A stretch of 64,000 bases of DNA, from the NCBI GenBank assembly GCA_028283605.1, contig JAPWKH010000009.1:1-64000 (forward strand). Reading direction: 5' to 3'. The translations under genes and the position numbers were made by a program. The notes beneath the pieces are model-generated. The model saw only the letters and a program-made list of their open reading frames with translations. It searched no databases and had not been told where the DNA came from. How positions within the stretch are numbered: position 1 is the first letter of the stretch; each line of letters opens with the position of its first letter. Source of the DNA: Arachidicoccus sp. Lineage in GTDB: Bacteria; Bacteroidota; Bacteroidia; Chitinophagales; Chitinophagaceae. Below are positions 62,476-64,000 of this stretch, piece after piece.

Positions 62476-63531
62476 ATGAGTAAAATATTAGTTACCGGAG
62501 GTTGCGGTTATATAGGTGCACATACAGTGGTGGATTTAGTAGAAAACGGATTTGAAGTTGTTTCAGTCGATGACCTTTCACGTTCTACAACTGTATTGAT
62601 AGAAGGTGTACAGCGAATTACCGGCAAGCCTTTTAAAAATTATAAAGTAGATCTTAAAAATTTTGACGATACGCGGGCTGTCTTTCAGGAGAATGCAGAC
62701 ATCGCAGGCGTTATACATTTCGCTGCCTATAAAGCAGTAGGAGAATCGGTAGAGCAGCCATTGGAATATTATGAAAACAATCTGGAATCGTTGATTAATG
62801 TATTAAAATGTGTGCGGGAATTCAACATACCGAATTTTGTTTTTTCTTCTTCCTGTACTGTTTACGGAAGCCCTGATGTAATGCCTGTTACAGAAGATTC
62901 GCCTATCAAAGAAGCTGAATCGCCTTATGGCGCAACCAAGCAAATGGGAGAGAAGATCGTTAAAGATTTTTCCGATGTTGTAAATACAAATGCTATTTTA
63001 TTAAGATACTTCAATCCTGTAGGCGCACATCCTTCCATACAAATCGGCGAAATTCCTTTGGGTAAGCCGCAAAATTTAGTCCCGGCGATCACACAAACAG
63101 CTATCGGAAAACTGCCAAAAATGACTGTTTATGGCAATGATTATGATACGCGCGATGGAAGTTGTATCCGCGATTTTATTCATGTTTCCGATATTGCTCA
63201 TGCACATACTTTGGCTTTGCAATATTTATTGGCTAATAAAAACCAAAGCAAATGCGAAGTTTTTAATCTTGGCACCGGAAACGGCGTTACGGTATTGGAA
63301 GCCATAAAAGCATTTGAAGCGGTAAGCGGAGAAAAATTAAATTATGTTATCGGAGCGCGCCGCCCGGGCGATATTGTTGCAATCTATGCTAATAATAAAC
63401 ATGCGGTAGAAACATTGCATTGGAATATAAAATACGATTTGAATGAAATGATGCGTACTGCATGGGAATGGGAACAAAAAATTCAGCGCGACGGGCTGTT
63501 AACAACAGAACAAAAATCTATTTTGAATTAG
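62476..63531 (+). CDS. galE: UDP-glucose 4-epimerase
   Basis: A 351-residue extended SDR that interconverts UDP-glucose and UDP-galactose. NAD site VTGGCGYIGAHTVVDL, catalytic Ser/Thr in VFSSSCTVYG, YxxxK in SPYGATKQMGEKI, then LRYFNPVGAHPS and RDGSCIRDFIHVSDIA. Start at MSKILVTGG fits the family N-terminus. The galactose link to the GH2 and GH27 genes elsewhere in the window is possible but not shown. Confidence 0.94.
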   Translation: MSKILVTGGCGYIGAHTVVDLVENGFEVVSVDDLSRSTTVLIEGVQRITGKPFKNYKVDLKNFDDTRAVFQENADIAGVIHFAAYKAVGESVEQPLEYYENNLESLINVLKCVREFNIPNFVFSSSCTVYGSPDVMPVTEDSPIKEAESPYGATKQMGEKIVKDFSDVVNTNAILLRYFNPVGAHPSIQIGEIPLGKPQNLVPAITQTAIGKLPKMTVYGNDYDTRDGSCIRDFIHVSDIAHAHTLALQYLLANKNQSKCEVFNLGTGNGVTVLEAIKAFEAVSGEKLNYVIGARRPGDIVAIYANNKHAVETLHWNIKYDLNEMMRTAWEWEQKIQRDGLLTTEQKSILN

Positions 63532-63598
63532 GTCAATTTAATACAAATGAATTAACTTGCGCTTCGTCAAATTATATTACGTTTAAACAGAAATTATT

Positions 63599-64000
63599 AT
63601 GCAATTAGAGGATATTCAGGTTCAGAATCAAAAAGAAACCCGCGCCGGTTTTGGAGAAGGGATTTATGAAATAGGAAAAGAAAACAAAGATGTTGTAGTG
63701 CTAACTGCAGATCTCGCAGGTTCTTTTAAATTAGGGCCTTACCAAAAAGAATTTTCCGACAGATACCATGAAGTTGGTATTGCGGAAGCCAACATGATGG
63801 GCATTGCAGCCGGCTTAACGATTGGGGGCAAAATTCCTTACACGACTACTTTTGCCAATTTCAGCACCGGCCGTGTTTATGACCAAATACGTCAGAGCAT
63901 AGCATATAGTGGTAAAAACGTAAAAATATGCGCAAGCCATGCAGGTTTAACATTGGGAGAAGATGGCGCTACACACCAGATTCTGGAAGATATAGGTATG
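63599..64000 (+). CDS. Split transketolase, C-terminal subunit (partial)
   Basis: 134 codons to the window edge: [49 protein letters not shown], and [20 protein letters not shown]. These match the pyrimidine-binding half of two-subunit transketolases, with the catalytic Glu in VGIAEANM. The usual N-terminal (TPP-diphosphate-binding) subunit gene is not immediately upstream, where galE lies, so it must be downstream or elsewhere. Confidence 0.88.
   Translation, partial: MQLEDIQVQNQKETRAGFGEGIYEIGKENKDVVVLTADLAGSFKLGPYQKEFSDRYHEVGIAEANMMGIAAGLTIGGKIPYTTTFANFSTGRVYDQIRQSIAYSGKNVKICASHAGLTLGEDGATHQILEDIGM

Overview
The window reads as chromosomal DNA of a low-GC member of the Bacteroidota, most likely the Chitinophagaceae (family placement is inference). 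The signs are a secreted protein with a type IX secretion C-terminal tail, TonB-dependent receptors that begin with a carboxypeptidase-like regulatory domain, many TAnnTTTG-type -7 promoter boxes, the usual absence of strong Shine-Dalgarno sites, and a fused DAHP synthase/chorismate mutase.

Layout. 1-7753: the 3' end of a RelA/SpoT gene, a secreted discoidin-like protein, an IS630-family element, then trpS-SDR-leuS on the minus strand. The IS630 copy sits exactly at the leuS stop codon and supplies a new stop. 7754-26496: one long plus-strand run of genes for aromatic amino acid synthesis (pheA, aminotransferase, tyrA, DAHP synthase/chorismate mutase, aroB, aroA, aroC). It is preceded by what looks like a complete ribosome-mediated attenuator: a promoter, a 27-codon leader peptide with six Phe and three Tyr codons, and mutually exclusive antiterminator and terminator stems. 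Nearly every junction in the run holds unrelated cargo: two four-helix-bundle (23S IVP-like) genes, a RhuM-like gene between two paralogous secreted proteins, a DEAD helicase, a GH27 alpha-galactosidase, an aldolase, an LprI-like protein, a DUF3108-like protein and a HAD phosphatase. Short repeats, a 65-bp perfect direct repeat and a chimeric gene fossil record how it was built.

26493-36404: an MpaB-like oxygenase, a GNAT, a large UvrD-type helicase/nuclease, and a minus-strand sugar operon (GH2, GH29, MFS) with a perfect 16-bp LacI-type palindrome over its promoter. 36405-44260: a truncated Y-family polymerase gene, ilvE, a YpfJ-like metallopeptidase, a decayed Omp85 barrel, SUI1, nadC and a ROK kinase. 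44475-57843: an AraC regulator followed by a small barrel protein, a PBP4-type carboxypeptidase, a siderophore receptor, an aldehyde dehydrogenase/DUF779/AraC locus, an asparaginase-family hydrolase and ppk-ppx. 57896-64000: a TonB receptor under a TPP riboswitch, a two-gene ABC exporter-like unit, galE and the start of a split transketolase C-terminal subunit.

I saw no tRNA, rRNA or CRISPR array. No stretch longer than about 250 bases lacks an annotated gene or site. No wholly new defence-type system is evident; the most interesting parts are the phe attenuator and the way repeats and cargo have invaded the aromatic operon.
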